Assembly: GCF_000931465.1 (NCBI RefSeq)
Contig: NZ_CP010892.1
Location: forward strand, 6,843,388-6,907,387
Length of the DNA stretch: 64,000 bases
Direction of reading: 5' to 3'
From: Pseudomonas sp. MRSN 12121
Lineage (GTDB): Bacteria; Pseudomonadota; Gammaproteobacteria; Pseudomonadales; Pseudomonadaceae
A model generated the notes under the pieces. It did not search any database. It saw nothing but the letters and a program-made list of their open reading frames with translations, and had not been told where the DNA came from. Shown here in pieces: positions 34,340-42,428 of the stretch (position 1 is its first letter; every line of letters starts with the position of its first letter). Both the position numbers and the translations under genes were made by a program.

Positions 34340-35394
34340 GGTTGGGCTCCCTGAATGATCAGCCGGGAATCGTCTTGAGGGTTGACCGTGGTCACCGAGC
34401 CCGCCTGGCCGAGGATTTTCGGCAGCCGCTCACGATAAAGGCGCAGCAGCATTTCCGGGTCGGTGCCGTTGCGTTGCGCCAGGGCCAGGCTCTGGATGGT
34501 CGCGGTGTCGGCCTGGGCCTTGGCTAGGCGTTCGCCGGCCTGGGCATGGGCCACCTGCAAGGTGCGGTCGGCCTGTTCGTTGGCGCTTTGCGTGAGTTTC
34601 TCGGCTTCGGTACGGGCGTTGGCCACCGCCTTGTCAGCCTGTTGGCTGGCGGTCAGCACGGCGTTGAAAGCGCTGACCGCCGGCTCCGGCAAACTCGACT
34701 GGACGTCGACCCGGGTCACTTCGATACCGATCCCCTGCCCGGTCGCCGCCAGGTCCGCCAGGCGCTGGTTGATGCCCTGCACCAGGTCGCCGCGCAACCG
34801 CTCACGGCGCTCGGCCGCCTGGTTGTCGGCACCGATCAGTTCCGGGCGCGCCACCAGGATGGTGTCGAGATCCCGCGCCGCCGTCAGCGCCAGGGCGCTG
34901 CGGGTCACTAGCCGATCCAGCGCGGGCAGCACATGCTCGCCCTGCAATACGAAGGCATAGGGTTCGCTGACTTTATAGAAGACCCGCACATCGAGCTGCA
35001 CCACTCCGGCGTCGCCGGTCAGCAGGTAACCGGAGCCCGCCAGGGCATCGCTCAACGGCACGGCAAAACTCGCCACCTTGTCCCCTTTCAGCGCCGCCTC
35101 GGAACGCAGCAGGCTCTCGACCCGCCGTTCGATCACCCGGTCCGCCGCGGGCAACAGCACCACCTGCTCGAACGGTTGCGGCCAGGCCAGCAACAGGCCG
35201 GCGTTCTGGATCCGGTCCAGCGCGCCGAAATGCAATACCACCGCGCGATTCTGCGGGTCGATCTGCCGCACATTGGAAAACGCCCAGGCCAATGCTGCCA
35301 GCACAGTCACCGCATACAGGGCGAGAAATGCCAGGCGCCCAGCCTGAATCCAGGGGCTGGAAAGTTCATGTGTTCCACGTGGAACCACACTCAT
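34336..35394 (-). CDS. SPFH/Band 7 membrane protein (HflK-like)
   Basis: 352 residues. One N-terminal membrane helix (LAFLALYAVTVLAALAWAF, about 18-36), then an SPFH domain (NVRQIDPQNRAVVLHFGALD, about 37-56, onward to about 220) and an alanine-rich coiled coil (about 225-300). Resembles HflK, which with HflC forms a periplasmic cage around FtsH, but this is a paralogue in a metal-ATPase operon and not in the usual hfq-hflX-hflK-hflC locus. ATGA overlaps join it to the genes on both sides. The first codons carry a parS palindrome (35371). Confidence 0.85.
   Translation of the reverse strand: MSVVPRGTHELSSPWIQAGRLAFLALYAVTVLAALAWAFSNVRQIDPQNRAVVLHFGALDRIQNAGLLLAWPQPFEQVVLLPAADRVIERRVESLLRSEAALKGDKVASFAVPLSDALAGSGYLLTGDAGVVQLDVRVFYKVSEPYAFVLQGEHVLPALDRLVTRSALALTAARDLDTILVARPELIGADNQAAERRERLRGDLVQGINQRLADLAATGQGIGIEVTRVDVQSSLPEPAVSAFNAVLTASQQADKAVANARTEAEKLTQSANEQADRTLQVAHAQAGERLAKAQADTATIQSLALAQRNGTDPEMLLRLYRERLPKILGQAGSVTTVNPQDDSRLIIQGAQP
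35371..35386. other. parS: parS-like ParB binding site at the SPFH gene junction
   Basis: TGTTCCACGTGGAACC with the perfect core GTTCCACGTGGAAC (35372-35385). It is read on the minus strand as codons 4-8 (VPRGT) of the HflK-like protein, just after its start codon. Same core as 21569-21582, 13.8 kb away. Confidence 0.82.
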
Positions 35395-36446
35395 GGTTGC
35401 GCCCCGCCGGCTTTGTTGCCGAGTGTCGGCGGGCCGTCCACCAGCACCCGGAACGGCGCGGCGTCGGTGCGCAGGATCAGCTTGGTGCCGGGGGTCACCA
35501 CCGTGCCCAGGGTGTCCAGCGAGCGCAGCAGGTTATACAGCTGCGGGGCACCTGCGTAGGCACGGCCGTAGATCTGTGCCGCCTGCACCCGCGATTGGGC
35601 TTCGATATCCGCTGCCTTTACCGTGGCATCGGCCTGGACGATGCGCGCATCGCGCTCGGCGGCGGAGCGAATCTGCGCCGCCTCGCGCTTGCCGATGGCC
35701 GTGCGTTCGGTGGCGATGGTTTCCCGCTCGGCGCGCATGCGGTCGACGGTGGCGGTCAGGGTCACCGAAGGCAGGGTCAGGCGTTCCACACCGACTTGCA
35801 GCACCCGCACGCCATAGGTGCTGAGCAATTGCTGCTCGATCTGCTTGCGCAATTGGGCTTCGAAGTCGGCGATACGCACTTTGCCGGCATCGGTATTCAC
35901 CAGGTTGGCCAGGTCGAAACTGCTGGCGGTGGTTTCCAGGGCCGAGCCGACAAAGGTGCGGATCTGCCGCGCCGCTTCGTCCGGCTGGTTCTGCACCGCA
36001 CGCATGAAGCGCTGCACGTTGGCCGGATCGCCCTGTACCTGCCACGCCACATAGGCCTGGACGATGATGCGCAGGCCGTCGCGGGTGCCGACATCCTGCA
36101 AGCCGCTGGAGGTGGTGCGCAGGCGCAGGTCCACCGGGATCGCCGCTTCGAACGGCGCCGGCCAGCGCCAGCCGAGCCCCGGCTCCAGCAGCACTCGCGC
36201 CGGGTTGCCGAAACGGGTGATGACCGTGGCTTCGCCGGAGCGCACCTGCACCAGGCTCGCCGCGGCGATGGCGAACAGCACCAGCAGCAGCGCCCAGGCC
36301 ATGCGCCGCCAGGGGAAAGGCCCCGCCTCTTCAGGCGCACCGTGATGGTGATGATGGTGATGCCCGTGATGGTGATGGCCACCGTGGCCGTGATCGTGAT
36401 CGTGGCCGGCGTGATCCTGATGATCGTGGGTATGGGACTGGCTCAA
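35391..36446 (-). CDS. SPFH/Band 7 membrane protein (HflC-like) with a histidine-rich N-terminus
   Basis: 351 residues. 19 of the first 35 residues are His (HDHDHGHGGHHHH then seven more), a strong potential zinc/nickel/cobalt chelating tail. Then come a membrane helix (MAWALLLVLFAIAAASLVQV, about 49-68), an SPFH domain (about 70-245) and an Ala/Glu-rich coiled coil (about 240-300). By analogy with HflC the tail would be cytoplasmic and the SPFH domain periplasmic. Start codon is TTG at 36446 with AGGAG 7 bases upstream, overlapping the previous stop as TTGA. The neighbouring metal ATPase and the chelating tail together suggest metal handling. Confidence 0.86.
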   Translation of the reverse strand: MSQSHTHDHQDHAGHDHDHGHGGHHHHGHHHHHHHGAPEEAGPFPWRRMAWALLLVLFAIAAASLVQVRSGEATVITRFGNPARVLLEPGLGWRWPAPFEAAIPVDLRLRTTSSGLQDVGTRDGLRIIVQAYVAWQVQGDPANVQRFMRAVQNQPDEAARQIRTFVGSALETTASSFDLANLVNTDAGKVRIADFEAQLRKQIEQQLLSTYGVRVLQVGVERLTLPSVTLTATVDRMRAERETIATERTAIGKREAAQIRSAAERDARIVQADATVKAADIEAQSRVQAAQIYGRAYAGAPQLYNLLRSLDTLGTVVTPGTKLILRTDAAPFRVLVDGPPTLGNKAGGAQP

Positions 36447-38410
36447 TGGACGGCTCCTGGCTGAGCGGTTTTACCCGGCACCGAAGGCTCGGTCGGCAAA
36501 GTGAAGGTACGCAAGTCGAGGGTTGGCGCACTGGCGCCTCCCAGGCGGTGGTCGAGTATCAGCAACCGGGCGTTGCCGAGGCCCTGGCTCAATTGGCTCA
36601 GGTACTGCTCCAGCACGAACGCCTGGCCGGCGCTGGCGTAGGCTTTCTGTTCGGCGCCAAAACGCAGGTCGGCGGCTTGCGCCGTGGCCTGTACTTCATG
36701 AGCCGTGGCCTGGGCCTGGTCCTGGGCGACGCTGGCTTGCAGCTGTGCCTGGTTGGTCTGCTCGCTGGCCGCGCCGCGCTCGCGGGCAATCAGCGCCTGG
36801 GCGCCGATCTGCGCCGCCTGGACCCCGTGATAGGCATTGGCGGCACCCGCTGGCGGGTGGATGGCCTCGACCACGGTGGCGAGAATTTCCACGCCGCTGT
36901 CGAGCTGGCGCAGGTCGGCCTGCACCGCCTGGCCGATGTCTTGTGCCAGGCGGGTGCGGTCCTCGCCCAGCAGGCCGTCGAGGGTCCGCGCGGCGAAGTC
37001 GTGCACCAGGATGCGGCTGGCGGTACTGCGAATCAGCATCGCGATATCGGCGCTGTTGTAGGTCGCCGCCAGCGCGGATTCATCGTCCAGGCCGATGCGA
37101 TAGACGAAACGCACGTCCATGTTGACGATCTGGAAGCTCTGCTTGTCGGCGCTGCCGCTGGCGATCACCTGGGACTTGTCGTTGACATGGCTGGCGTCCC
37201 ACAAGCGGTTGGCCACCGTGGGCGGCGGACCTTCGGCCGGCGCCGGCTCGACCGCCACAGGCGCCTCGCCGACGCTGGTGGCCAGCTCGTGGACCACGCC
37301 GTTCTCGACGCTCAATACACGCCCCAGCGGCCACGGCAGACCGGCATGCAAACCCGGGCCGAAGACCGTCACCGGTTTGCCGAAACGCTCGTAGATACCC
37401 CGCCCCTGCAACGGCACTTCGTGCAGGCCGGTCAGCAACCAGCCCACCCCGAGCACCACCAGCAGCACCGGCCAGAAGGCCCGGCGCATATAAGTGAATG
37501 CCCAGATCTGCCGCAGATCGATGCCGAAGCGGTTGTGCAGTTCGTGTTGCAGGGCCAGCAAGGGCCGCGGCGGCCAGCGCAACAGATCGGCGATCACGCT
37601 GTGGGCCAGCATGCGCGGCTCCAGTTGCTCGCGGCGCGGGCTGAACAGCGACAGCACCGCGCGCAGCAGAAACTCCAGGGCCACCAGCGCCGGCAACGCC
37701 CCGATCGCCACACCCAGGCGCACCGGCCACAGCGCCGTATCGCTGCTGAACAACAGGCACAGCGCCGCCAGCACCAGGCCGATGATCGCCACCCGCGCCA
37801 ACTGCGCCAGCGTCGCGGCTTCCGGCCATTGGGCGGCGAGTTCCTGGCTCAACTGGCGCTCGAACACCAACAGGGCGAACGCCAGCAACAGCGCCAGCAC
37901 CGCGCCGACATTGCCCGCCAGGCCCAGGGGCGCCGCGGGCAGGCTCAGGTTCCACGCCTGTTCGACCAGCACCAGTACCAGCAGGGCCCAGCCGCCCAGC
38001 CACAAGGTCGGCGCGCCGATCTGCGCCAGCAGGGCGGAACCGCGGCGGCCCATCCCTTCCAGCAGACGTTCGTACCAACCGTCATCGGGTGGCGGTTCGT
38101 CCGCCACCGGCGCCGGCGTCGGCGCGCTGTCTGGCGCCTGCAACGCATTCGCCCGCCAGCCGCTGACCCAGCCCGCCGCCTGCAACCCGGCGACCAGCAC
38201 CAGCAAGGCGGCGGCCAGATTGACCAGCAACGCCGGCCATAAGGACAAAGGGGCGAACAGTTCGATGAAGAACGCCATGACCAGCCCTGCCCCGGCCAAT
38301 CCCGCCAGCCCGATGCCCCAACGCTTCAGGCGGCGCCCATGAAAGGCCGCGCGCTGAAACCTGGGCAAGGCTTCGACCCCCGCCCCTTCTGTCTCAAGAT
38401 CGACTTGCAT
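36443..38410 (-). CDS. Polytopic SPFH/Band 7 protein, first gene of the SPFH-ATPase operon
   Basis: 655 residues, about twice the size of HflK. The N-terminal half has roughly seven hydrophobic helices (two near 30-80, four between about 130 and 260, one near 325-345), with a proline-rich linker about 92-110. An SPFH domain follows (GRGIYERFGKPVTVFGPGLHAGLPWPL near 352, to about 530), then a long Gln/Ala-rich coiled coil (about 545-610). Often annotated 'protease modulator HflK', but the polytopic front half is not found in true HflK. Weak ribosome site (GGGGTGG). Zur-like and DnaA boxes lie just upstream. Confidence 0.82.
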   Translation of the reverse strand: MQVDLETEGAGVEALPRFQRAAFHGRRLKRWGIGLAGLAGAGLVMAFFIELFAPLSLWPALLVNLAAALLVLVAGLQAAGWVSGWRANALQAPDSAPTPAPVADEPPPDDGWYERLLEGMGRRGSALLAQIGAPTLWLGGWALLVLVLVEQAWNLSLPAAPLGLAGNVGAVLALLLAFALLVFERQLSQELAAQWPEAATLAQLARVAIIGLVLAALCLLFSSDTALWPVRLGVAIGALPALVALEFLLRAVLSLFSPRREQLEPRMLAHSVIADLLRWPPRPLLALQHELHNRFGIDLRQIWAFTYMRRAFWPVLLVVLGVGWLLTGLHEVPLQGRGIYERFGKPVTVFGPGLHAGLPWPLGRVLSVENGVVHELATSVGEAPVAVEPAPAEGPPPTVANRLWDASHVNDKSQVIASGSADKQSFQIVNMDVRFVYRIGLDDESALAATYNSADIAMLIRSTASRILVHDFAARTLDGLLGEDRTRLAQDIGQAVQADLRQLDSGVEILATVVEAIHPPAGAANAYHGVQAAQIGAQALIARERGAASEQTNQAQLQASVAQDQAQATAHEVQATAQAADLRFGAEQKAYASAGQAFVLEQYLSQLSQGLGNARLLILDHRLGGASAPTLDLRTFTLPTEPSVPGKTAQPGAVH

Positions 38411-38445
38411 ACCACCCCGACGCCGGTCGTTAACCCGTTACGGCC

Positions 38446-38454
38446 TGTGGATAA
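38446..38454. other. Perfect DnaA box upstream of the SPFH operon
   Basis: TGTGGATAA (inverse of TTATCCACA), 36 bases before the start of the polytopic SPFH gene. One of eight perfect 9-mers in the right-hand 26 kb of the window. Confidence 0.6.
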
Positions 38455-38488
38455 CTCTTCCACCTGGCCGCTGTTTTTTGTCACATAT

Positions 38489-38503
38489 CGTTACGATATA
38501 ACA
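38489..38503. promoter_or_regulatory. Degenerate Zur-like box upstream of the SPFH-ATPase operon
   Basis: CGTTACGATATAACA matches the Zur core TGTTATANTATAACA at 12 of 15 positions, with one perfect half-site (TATAACA). It is 79 bases upstream of the SPFH operon start and 152 bases from the divergent ynbA-like start. It is weaker than the two island boxes; assignment to Zur is inference. Confidence 0.5.
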
Positions 38504-38654
38504 ATGGTAGTGAAATTTTCGTCTCACACCTATGCCTTTATTTGCCCTGAGCGCGTCACAAAGCCAGGTAAAACCGGCGCGCCGCAGATGCCAGCCAGGG
38601 GCATCTGTGACCATAATTCGCTCGCCTCTTTTTGTGACAAGGAAACGTCCAGCC

Positions 38655-39317
38655 ATGCCTTCGATCTACCAGCTCAAACCGCGCTTCCAGAATCTGTTGC
38701 GGCCAGGGGTCCAGCGCCTGTACGACAACGGCACCACGGCCAACCAGATCACCGTGCTGGCGGGGGTGGTGTCCGTGCTGGTCGGTGCCCTGATCGCCTG
38801 CTTCGCCAGTCATTCCTGGCTGTTTATCCTGATTCCCCTGTGGATGATCCTGCGCATGGCGCTGAATGCCATCGACGGCATGCTGGCCCGGGAATTCGGC
38901 CAGCAATCGCATCTGGGCGCCTACCTCAACGAATTGTGCGACGTCGTGGCCGACAGCGCGCTGATCCTGCCTTTCGCGCTGATTCCCGGTGTCAGCCCGC
39001 TGCTGGTCGTCGGCGTGGCGCTGCTGGCGCTGTTCAGCGAATACGCCGGCGTGCTGGGGCCGATGGTCGGTGCCTCGCGTCGCTACGATGGGCCCATGGG
39101 CAAGAGCGACCGGGCCTTCGTGCTCGGCGTGCTGGCCACCGGCATCGCCCTGGGCTGGCTCGGCGCCGCCTGGATCAACGGCGTGCTGGCGCTGGTCGCC
39201 GCGCTGTTGATCTACACCCTGGTCAACCGGGTTCGCCAGGGTCTGCTCCAGGCACAAGGACAAGAACCAGCGGTACGGCAGCCAGAAGCCGTGCAGCCAA
39301 ACGCCCCCACAGAATAA
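38655..39317 (+). CDS. ynbA: CDP-alcohol phosphatidyltransferase family protein (YnbA-like)
   Basis: 220 residues from ATG 38655 (AGGAAA upstream; the frame before it is not family-like). About six membrane helices. The CDP-alcohol transferase signature D(x2)DG(x2)AR(x8)G(x3)D(x3)D appears as N-AI-DG-ML-AR...G-AYL-N-ELC-D, with Asn at the first and third Asp positions, then DVVAD. It should transfer a phosphatidyl group from CDP-diacylglycerol to an unidentified alcohol. First gene of a six-gene operon whose products match E. coli YnbA, YnbC, YnbD and YnbB plus two extras. Confidence 0.85.
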   Translation: MPSIYQLKPRFQNLLRPGVQRLYDNGTTANQITVLAGVVSVLVGALIACFASHSWLFILIPLWMILRMALNAIDGMLAREFGQQSHLGAYLNELCDVVADSALILPFALIPGVSPLLVVGVALLALFSEYAGVLGPMVGASRRYDGPMGKSDRAFVLGVLATGIALGWLGAAWINGVLALVAALLIYTLVNRVRQGLLQAQGQEPAVRQPEAVQPNAPTE

Positions 39318-39327
39318 GGAAGTTGCC

Positions 39328-41085
39328 ATGCGCGAAGCTCTCCACCAGACCTTCACCACCCACGACGGCGTCGAGCTGTTCTATCGCCACTGGCCGGCCA
39401 CCGCCACCTCGCCGGAGACCCCGCGCCAGGCGGTGCTGCTGTTCCACCGCGGCCACGAGCACTCCGCGCGTATCGCCCATCTGGTGGACGAGCTGGACCT
39501 GCCGCAGTTCGACTTCTTCGCCTGGGACGCCCGGGGCCACGGCCAGTCGCCCGGCGCCCGGGGCGACAGCCCGAGCTTCGCCACCAGCGTGCGCGACGTG
39601 CAGACCTTCTGCGATCACTTGCGCAGCAGCCACGGTATCGACGAAGAGCACATCGCCGTGGTGGCCCAGAGCGTCGGCGCGGTGATCGCCGCCACCTGGG
39701 TCCACGACTACGCACCGCGCATCCGCGCTCTGGTGCTGGCGTCGCCGGCGTTCAAGGTCAAGCTCTACGTGCCTTTCGCCCGTCCGGGCCTGGCGCTGCT
39801 GCGGCGTTTTCGCGGCAACTTCTTCGTCAACAGCTACGTCAAGGCACGCTTCCTCAGCCACGACCCGGAACGCGTGGCGTCCTATGACAGCGACCCGCTG
39901 ATCACCAAGGCGATCTCGGTGAACGTGCTGCTGGGCCTGTACGAAGCCGCCGAACGCGTGGTGGCCGATGCCCAGGCGATCCAGGTGCCGACCCAGTTGC
40001 TGATCTCCGGCGCCGACTTCGTCGTGCATCGCAAGCCCCAGGAGCAGTTCTTCGAGCGCCTGGGCAGCCTGCACAAGGAGAAGCACATCCTGCCGGGCTT
40101 CTTCCACGACACCCTGGGCGAGAAGGCCCGGGCGCCGGCCGTGGCCAGTGCCCGGCGCTTCATCCTGCAGAATTTCGCCCGGCCGCTGGAGCGCCCCGCC
40201 CTGCTCGACGCCGACCGCCTGGGCCCGACCTGCGCCGAGTCCGAAGCGCTGGCCGCGCCGCTGCCACGCAACTCGCCGCGCGACCTGTACTGGCGCCTGA
40301 CCCGCGCCAGCATGCGCCTGGGCAGCCAGCTCTCGGCCGGGGTCAAGCTGGGCTTCGACACCGGCTTCGACTCCGGCAGCACCCTGGACTACGTGTACCG
40401 CAACCAGCCCACCGGCACCTCGGCCGTGGGCCGGATGATCGACCGCAACTACCTGGATTCCATCGGCTGGCGCGGCATCCGCCAGCGCAAGCTGCATGTG
40501 GAAGAGTTGCTGCGCCTGGCCATGGAGAAACTCCGCGACCAGCGCCGCGAGGTGCGCATCGTCGATATCGCCGCCGGCCACGGGCGCTACATTCTCGAAG
40601 CCTTGCAGGGCGTCAGCCCGCTGCCCGAGTCGATCCTGCTGCGCGACTACAGCGACATCAACGTGCGCGACGGCAGCGCCCTGATCGCGGAGAAGGGGCT
40701 GGGCGAGATCGCCCGCTTCGTCAAGGGTGACGCGTTCGACCGCCAGGACCTCGCCGCCCTGGAGCCCAAGCCGACCCTGGCGGTGGTCTCCGGGCTGTAC
40801 GAGCTGTTCGCCGACAACCAGATGGTCGGCGATTCCCTGGCCGGCCTGGCCGCCGCCGTGGAACCGGGCGGCTACCTGGTCTACACCGGGCAACCGTGGC
40901 ACCCGCAGCTGGAACTGATCGCCCGCGCCCTGACCAGCCACCGCGCGGGGCAGGCCTGGGTGATGCGCCGCCGCACCCAGGCCGAGATGGACCAGTTGGT
41001 GGAAGCCGCGGGCTTTCGCCGGATTACCCTGCGCGTCGATGAGTGGGGTATTTTCAGCGTGTCGCTGGCGCAGCGGGTGCAATGA
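39328..41085 (+). CDS. ynbC: Alpha/beta-hydrolase fused to a class I methyltransferase (YnbC-like)
   Basis: 585 residues, the size of E. coli YnbC. N-terminal serine-aminopeptidase/lysophospholipase-like hydrolase (about 1-290): LLFHRGHEHSAR oxyanion region, AWDARGHGQSPG, nucleophile elbow AQSVGAV (Ser near 115), Asp in LLISGADFVVH and His in LPGFFHDTLGE. The C-terminal half (about 400-585) is a SAM methyltransferase-like domain with VDIAAGHGRYILEAL (motif I) and EPGGYLVYTGQPWHPQ. The substrate is unknown; the operon context suggests a phospholipid or its head group. Stop overlaps the next start (ATGA). Confidence 0.86.
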   Translation: MREALHQTFTTHDGVELFYRHWPATATSPETPRQAVLLFHRGHEHSARIAHLVDELDLPQFDFFAWDARGHGQSPGARGDSPSFATSVRDVQTFCDHLRSSHGIDEEHIAVVAQSVGAVIAATWVHDYAPRIRALVLASPAFKVKLYVPFARPGLALLRRFRGNFFVNSYVKARFLSHDPERVASYDSDPLITKAISVNVLLGLYEAAERVVADAQAIQVPTQLLISGADFVVHRKPQEQFFERLGSLHKEKHILPGFFHDTLGEKARAPAVASARRFILQNFARPLERPALLDADRLGPTCAESEALAAPLPRNSPRDLYWRLTRASMRLGSQLSAGVKLGFDTGFDSGSTLDYVYRNQPTGTSAVGRMIDRNYLDSIGWRGIRQRKLHVEELLRLAMEKLRDQRREVRIVDIAAGHGRYILEALQGVSPLPESILLRDYSDINVRDGSALIAEKGLGEIARFVKGDAFDRQDLAALEPKPTLAVVSGLYELFADNQMVGDSLAGLAAAVEPGGYLVYTGQPWHPQLELIARALTSHRAGQAWVMRRRTQAEMDQLVEAAGFRRITLRVDEWGIFSVSLAQRVQ

Positions 41086-42428
41086 TGGCCACCGCCGCCA
41101 CCGCCCCTCGCGAGCCGGGGCTGCTGAAACCCGCGGTGCTCTGGCTGCTGCTGTTGGCGCCGCTGTTCTTCGGCACCTATGGCTTCGCCACCTGGGTCAC
41201 CGCGCAGCGCGCCGACGTCGGCAGCCTGGTGTTCGACTGGGAACGGCAAATGCCGTTCTGGGCCTGGACCATCGTGCCCTACTGGTCGATCGATCTGCTG
41301 TACGGCTTTTCCCTGCTGTTGCCCAACAGCCGGCAAGAACTCAAGCGCCATGCCTTGCGCCTGTTGACCGCCCAGGTCATCGCCGTCAGCTGCTTCCTGC
41401 TCTGGCCGTTGCGCTTCACCTTCCAGCGGCCGGAGCTGGACGGGGTGTTCGGCTGGCTGTTCGAGGTGCTGGCCGGCTTCGACAAGCCGTTCAACCAGGC
41501 ACCGTCGCTGCATATCGCGCTGCTGGTGGTGCTCTGGACCTGCTACGCGCGCCACACCCGGGGCGCCTGGCGCTGGCTGGTGCACGGCTGGTTCGCGTTG
41601 ATCGGGGTTTCGGTGCTGACCACTTATCAACACCACTTCGTCGACGTGCCTACCGGCGCCCTGGCGGGCTGGCTGTGTGTGTGGCTGTGGCCGCTGGAGC
41701 GTCCCGGCATGCTCCAGGGCCTGCGCCCCGCGCGCGATCCTCAGCGCTGGCGCCTGGCAGCCCGCTACGCCGTGGGCGCCCTGGCGTTCGCCGCGGTGGC
41801 GGACTGCCTCGCCGGGGCCTGGCTGTGGCTGTGGTGGCCGGCGCTGGCCTTGCTACTGCTGGCGCTCAACTACGCCCTGTTCGACGCCCGGGGTTTCCAG
41901 AAAGGCCCCGACGGCCGCCTGGGCAGCGCCACCCGCTGGCTGCTGGCACCGTATCTGGCGGCGGCCTGGGGCAACTCCCGCTGGTGGACCCGCAAGCATC
42001 CACAGCCCGACGAGGTTGTGGATAACGTCTGGCTGGGGCGCATCCCGCCCCCGGGCGAGCTGCGCGACAGCCCGTTCGGTGCCGTCGTCGACCTGTGCGC
42101 CGAGCTGTCCGTGGACAGTCGCCGGGTGGCCTACCGCTGCATACCGGTGCTCGACCTGATCGCTCCCACCACCGCGCAATGCCGCGAGGCCGCCGAAGCC
42201 ATCGAAAGCCTGCGCGCACAGGGCCCGTTACTGGTCTGCTGCGCCCTGGGCTATTCGCGCAGCGCCACTGCGATCGCCGCCTGGCTGTTGTCCACAGGCC
42301 GCGCCGCCAGCGTCGATGCGGCCATCGTGCAGATCCGCCGCGCGCGCCCGCAGATTGTCCTGCAACCCGCGCACCGGCTGGCCCTGGAGCCGTTATCCAC
42401 AGCCTCGGGAAACCGTCATGAGCACTGA
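41082..42428 (+). CDS. ynbD: PAP2 / dual-specificity phosphatase fusion membrane protein (YnbD-like)
   Basis: 448 residues. N-terminal PAP2-like membrane region of about six helices (NQAPSLHIALLVV and YQHHFVDVPTGALAGW carry the expected His and Asp residues), two more hydrophobic segments (about 225-270), then a soluble dual-specificity phosphatase domain (about 315-440) with Asp in PVLDLIAP and the CX5R loop VCCALGYSRSA (about 387-397). Two phosphatase modules in one chain suggest removal of a phosphate from a lipid intermediate, as PTPMT1 does for phosphatidylglycerophosphate. Starts at ATG 41082 overlapping the ynbC stop; contains DnaA boxes at 42017 and 42393. Confidence 0.85.
   Translation: MMATAATAPREPGLLKPAVLWLLLLAPLFFGTYGFATWVTAQRADVGSLVFDWERQMPFWAWTIVPYWSIDLLYGFSLLLPNSRQELKRHALRLLTAQVIAVSCFLLWPLRFTFQRPELDGVFGWLFEVLAGFDKPFNQAPSLHIALLVVLWTCYARHTRGAWRWLVHGWFALIGVSVLTTYQHHFVDVPTGALAGWLCVWLWPLERPGMLQGLRPARDPQRWRLAARYAVGALAFAAVADCLAGAWLWLWWPALALLLLALNYALFDARGFQKGPDGRLGSATRWLLAPYLAAAWGNSRWWTRKHPQPDEVVDNVWLGRIPPPGELRDSPFGAVVDLCAELSVDSRRVAYRCIPVLDLIAPTTAQCREAAEAIESLRAQGPLLVCCALGYSRSATAIAAWLLSTGRAASVDAAIVQIRRARPQIVLQPAHRLALEPLSTASGNRHEH
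42017..42025. other. Perfect DnaA box (in ynbD)
   Basis: TGTGGATAA, inverse orientation of TTATCCACA, in codons for VVDNV. Part of the cluster 42017-43178. Confidence 0.6.
42393..42401. other. Perfect DnaA box (3' end of ynbD)
   Basis: TTATCCACA in codons for LST, 17 bases before the next gene's start codon. Confidence 0.6.

Noticed and set aside
34336..36446. Canonical hflK-hflC genes (FtsH modulators)
   Set aside because: The true pair sits with hfq-hflX in Pseudomonas. Here there are three SPFH genes, an altered N-terminus and a metal ATPase, so I did not assign hflK/hflC symbols.
42289..42297. TTGTCCACA and, at 43308, TTACCCACA as DnaA boxes
   Set aside because: Each has one mismatch at a position that matters for DnaA binding. 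They are mentioned as near matches only and not counted.
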